From an uncultured Oscillospiraceae bacterium (GTDB taxonomy: Bacteria; Bacillota; Clostridia; Oscillospirales; Acutalibacteraceae): a stretch of DNA of 8,436 nucleotides. This document shows, piece by piece, positions 4,964 through 8,436 of the stretch (position 1 is the stretch's first letter; each line of letters begins with the position of its first letter). The notes under the pieces were generated by a model. It worked only from the letters and a program-made list of their open reading frames with translations, searched no databases and was not told the origin of the DNA. Position numbers and translations under genes: made by a program. The stretch lies in assembly GCA_900543555.1 (NCBI GenBank), contig UQRL01000056.1, forward strand, positions 1 to 8,436, written 5' to 3'.

Positions 4964-6517
4964 ATGATCTATTCCTATCTTTGGGTCTTTTTTCTGTTCT
5001 CGTTTTTAGGCTGGTGCCGCGAAGTGATCTTCGCGGCCATCCGGCAGAAGCGCTTTGTCAACCGGGGATTTTTGAACGGGCCCCTTTGCCCCATTTACGG
5101 CCTGGGCGTGGTGCTCATCGACGCCCTGCTGCGCCCCTTTGGGGACAGCCTGGCCATTCAGCTGGTGGGCTCCATGCTGCTGGGCTCGGCGCTGGAATAC
5201 CTGGCGGGTTTTCTGCTGGAAAAGCTGTTCCATCAGAAATGGTGGGATTACTCTGACCGGCCCCACAACCTGCACGGCTACATCTGCCTGAAGTTCAGCG
5301 TGGTATGGGCTTTGGCGGGGGCGATGACCGCCCGGTACATCATGCCTGGCTTTGTGCGGCTGTTCTCCCACATCCCCCGGCCCCTGGGCTGGGTGCTGCT
5401 GGCGGTGCTGGGAGGGCTGCTGGTGGCGGACCTGCTGGTGACGGTGGTGGCCATTGTGGGCCTGAACCGCAAACTGCGGAATTTGGAATACGTCACAAGC
5501 AAGCTGCGGCAGGGCTCGGATAAGCTGGGGAAGGACCTCTCCAAAGGCGCCATTGCCCTGCACGGAAAGCGCCTGGCGGGCAAGCGCGCCTTGGAGAAGG
5601 ACTGGCAGCGGGAGGCTGCCCGCCTGAAGGCCAAGTACGAGCAGAATATCCAGAACAACTGGCTGCGGCGCCGGCTCTCCATGGCGTTCCCCAACCTGCA
5701 GGTGCTCAAGCACAATGAACAGCTGGAGGAGCTGCGCCAGAACATGAGCGTGCTGCGCCGCCGCTCTTGGGAGGCCCTGCGCAAGCGCAACGAGGACGCC
5801 CGGGCCGCCTATGAGACCCGGCTGGCCCCTGGCGAGGAGCGGCCCTTTGCCTTTGGCCTGTGCTATTCCAAGCTGTTCTGGATCTTCATGGTGGGCAATG
5901 TGGTGGGCTTCGTGCTGGAAACGTTGTATGCCCTGGTGCGCACCCATGAGTTCCAGATCCGTGTGGGCCTGGTGTTTGGCCCCTTCATCCCCGTGTATGG
6001 CTTGGGGGCGGTGGCCATTACCCTGCTGCTTTGGCGCATGTATAATCAAAAGGACATCATGATCTTTTTGGCCAGCATGTTTATCGGCGGCGCCTTTGAA
6101 TACCTGTGCAGCTTTGTGCAGCAGGCCGTGTTTGGCACGGTCTCCTGGGAGTACAGCGACTCCCCCTTGAATATCGGCGGCCGCACCAACTTGATGTACT
6201 CCTTCTTCTGGGGCATCTTGGGCTTGGTGTGGGTGAAGGACCTGTATCCTGCCCTGTCCCGCCGCATTCAAAAGGTTCCCAAGCGGGTGGGCCGTGTTCT
6301 GACGGCGGTGTTCACCCTGCTGATGGCAGTGGATGTGCTCCTCTCTGTTGGAGCTGTGTACCGCCAGAGCGAGCGGGTCAACGACATTCCCGCGGACAAT
6401 GTGGTGCGGGAGTTCTTCGATACCTATTTCCCAGACTCCTATTTAGATCTCATTTTCCCCCACATGGAGTATGTGGGCAAACCAGAGCTCCCATCCGCCC
6501 CGCCGCCTAAGGCGTAG
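4964..6517 (+). CDS. Tandemly duplicated CmpB/DUF1113-type membrane protein (putative ABC transporter permease)
   Basis: This 517-residue integral membrane protein contains two copies of the domain named 'putative ABC-transporter type IV' (CmpB, formerly DUF1113). Its function is unknown. Copy 1 (about 3-168) has FLGWCREV (14-21), RGFLNGPLCPIYGLGVV (34-50), SALEYL (75-80), WWDYSDRPHNLHGYI (93-107) and a final helix with VADLLVTVVAIVG. Copy 2 (about 305-470) has VVGFVLETLY, RVGLVFGPFIPVYGLGAV (333-350), GAFEYL, SWEYSDSPLNIGG (394-406) and a final helix with AVDVLLSVGAV. Matching residues lie 300-301 positions apart throughout. A charged, helical linker rich in Lys, Arg and Glu (about 169-300) joins them, and a hydrophilic tail ends PSAPPPKA. 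No ATPase is encoded nearby. The ATG at 4964 has AGGGG eight bases upstream; ATG 4958 and TTG 4943 are alternatives. Confidence 0.85.
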   Translation: MIYSYLWVFFLFSFLGWCREVIFAAIRQKRFVNRGFLNGPLCPIYGLGVVLIDALLRPFGDSLAIQLVGSMLLGSALEYLAGFLLEKLFHQKWWDYSDRPHNLHGYICLKFSVVWALAGAMTARYIMPGFVRLFSHIPRPLGWVLLAVLGGLLVADLLVTVVAIVGLNRKLRNLEYVTSKLRQGSDKLGKDLSKGAIALHGKRLAGKRALEKDWQREAARLKAKYEQNIQNNWLRRRLSMAFPNLQVLKHNEQLEELRQNMSVLRRRSWEALRKRNEDARAAYETRLAPGEERPFAFGLCYSKLFWIFMVGNVVGFVLETLYALVRTHEFQIRVGLVFGPFIPVYGLGAVAITLLLWRMYNQKDIMIFLASMFIGGAFEYLCSFVQQAVFGTVSWEYSDSPLNIGGRTNLMYSFFWGILGLVWVKDLYPALSRRIQKVPKRVGRVLTAVFTLLMAVDVLLSVGAVYRQSERVNDIPADNVVREFFDTYFPDSYLDLIFPHMEYVGKPELPSAPPPKA

Positions 6518-6525
6518 GGAGGACA

Positions 6526-6563
6526 AAGCAGGCCCCCGGCACAACTTTGCCGGGGGCCTGCTT
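6526..6563. terminator. Perfect 16-bp hairpin after the CmpB-like gene
   Basis: A 16-bp uninterrupted inverted repeat, 6526-6541 with 6548-6563 (outer bases AAGCAGGCCC), encloses the loop CAACTT and starts nine bases after the plus-strand stop codon. There is no U-run after it on the plus strand (GCATCTG), and only TTTG on the minus strand. It most likely ends or protects the 3' end of the upstream transcript. Calling it an intrinsic terminator is less certain because of the missing U-tract. Confidence 0.6.
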
Positions 6564-6582
6564 GCATCTGCTCTGGAAACGG

Positions 6583-6618
6583 AAAAGGCCGCCCCGAAAC
6601 GCACCGGGGCGGCCCTTT
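6583..6618 (-). terminator. Terminator of the glutamine synthetase gene (probably bidirectional)
   Basis: A 10-bp GC stem, GGCCGCCCCG (6587-6596) with CGGGGCGGCC (6605-6614), is flanked by AAAA on the left and CTTT on the right. On the minus strand the stem is followed directly by TTTTCC, which suits termination of the glutamine synthetase message ending at 6670. On the plus strand it is followed by CTTTCC and may back up the preceding hairpin. Confidence 0.7.
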
Positions 6619-6669
6619 CCAAAGTGGGGAAAAAGAGTCATTGTGAGAAGGGCCCTAAAGGCCGGGTGC

Positions 6670-8436
<1,767 letters not shown>

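Noticed and set aside
5006..6271. Minus-strand open frame of 421 residues opposite the CmpB-like gene
   Set aside because: The product is His/Gln-rich with no recognisable motif. The plus strand has coherent membrane segments and duplicated motifs.

Overview
This window is GC-rich bacterial chromosome with Firmicutes-style signals: strong AGGAGG-type ribosome binding sites, TTGACA/TATAAT promoters with 17-base spacers, and riboswitches followed by intrinsic terminators. A TPP riboswitch over thiS-thiF-thiG, an ECF riboflavin S-component under an FMN riboswitch, a CmpB-like membrane protein and a type III glutamine synthetase together suggest a high-GC gut-type Clostridia, perhaps Oscillospiraceae. 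The taxonomic placement is inference. I see no mobile element, CRISPR array, tRNA or rRNA, so this looks like ordinary core chromosome.

Layout. Positions 1-1356 (minus strand) hold a thiamine thiazole operon: promoter, TPP riboswitch, terminator, thiS, short-form thiF, and the start of thiG, which runs off the left edge. Positions 1416-2758 (minus) hold a riboflavin uptake unit: promoter, FMN riboswitch, two successive terminator-like hairpins, ribU, then a small DUF1905 protein. Positions 2772-4304 (plus) hold nnr, the bifunctional NAD(P)HX epimerase/dehydratase. It is divergent from ribU and shares a very compact intergenic region with it. A hairpin separates it from the convergent elaA-type acetyltransferase (4372-4806, minus). 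A divergent pair of promoters then leads to a 517-residue plus-strand membrane protein (4964-6517) made of two CmpB/DUF1113-type halves joined by a long charged linker. Two strong hairpins separate it from a type III glutamine synthetase (6670 to the right edge, minus), whose N-terminus is missing.

How it fits together. Three adjacent loci deal with coenzymes: thiamine thiazole synthesis, riboflavin import and repair of damaged NAD(P)H. Two of them are under riboswitches for the end coenzyme, TPP and FMN, located about 1.3 kb apart. The rest is housekeeping (acetyltransferase, ammonia assimilation) plus one membrane protein of unknown function. I do not see a clearly new multi-gene system. 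The items most worth a second look are the internally duplicated CmpB protein, the overlapping ribU/nnr control region and the doubled hairpins after the FMN aptamer.
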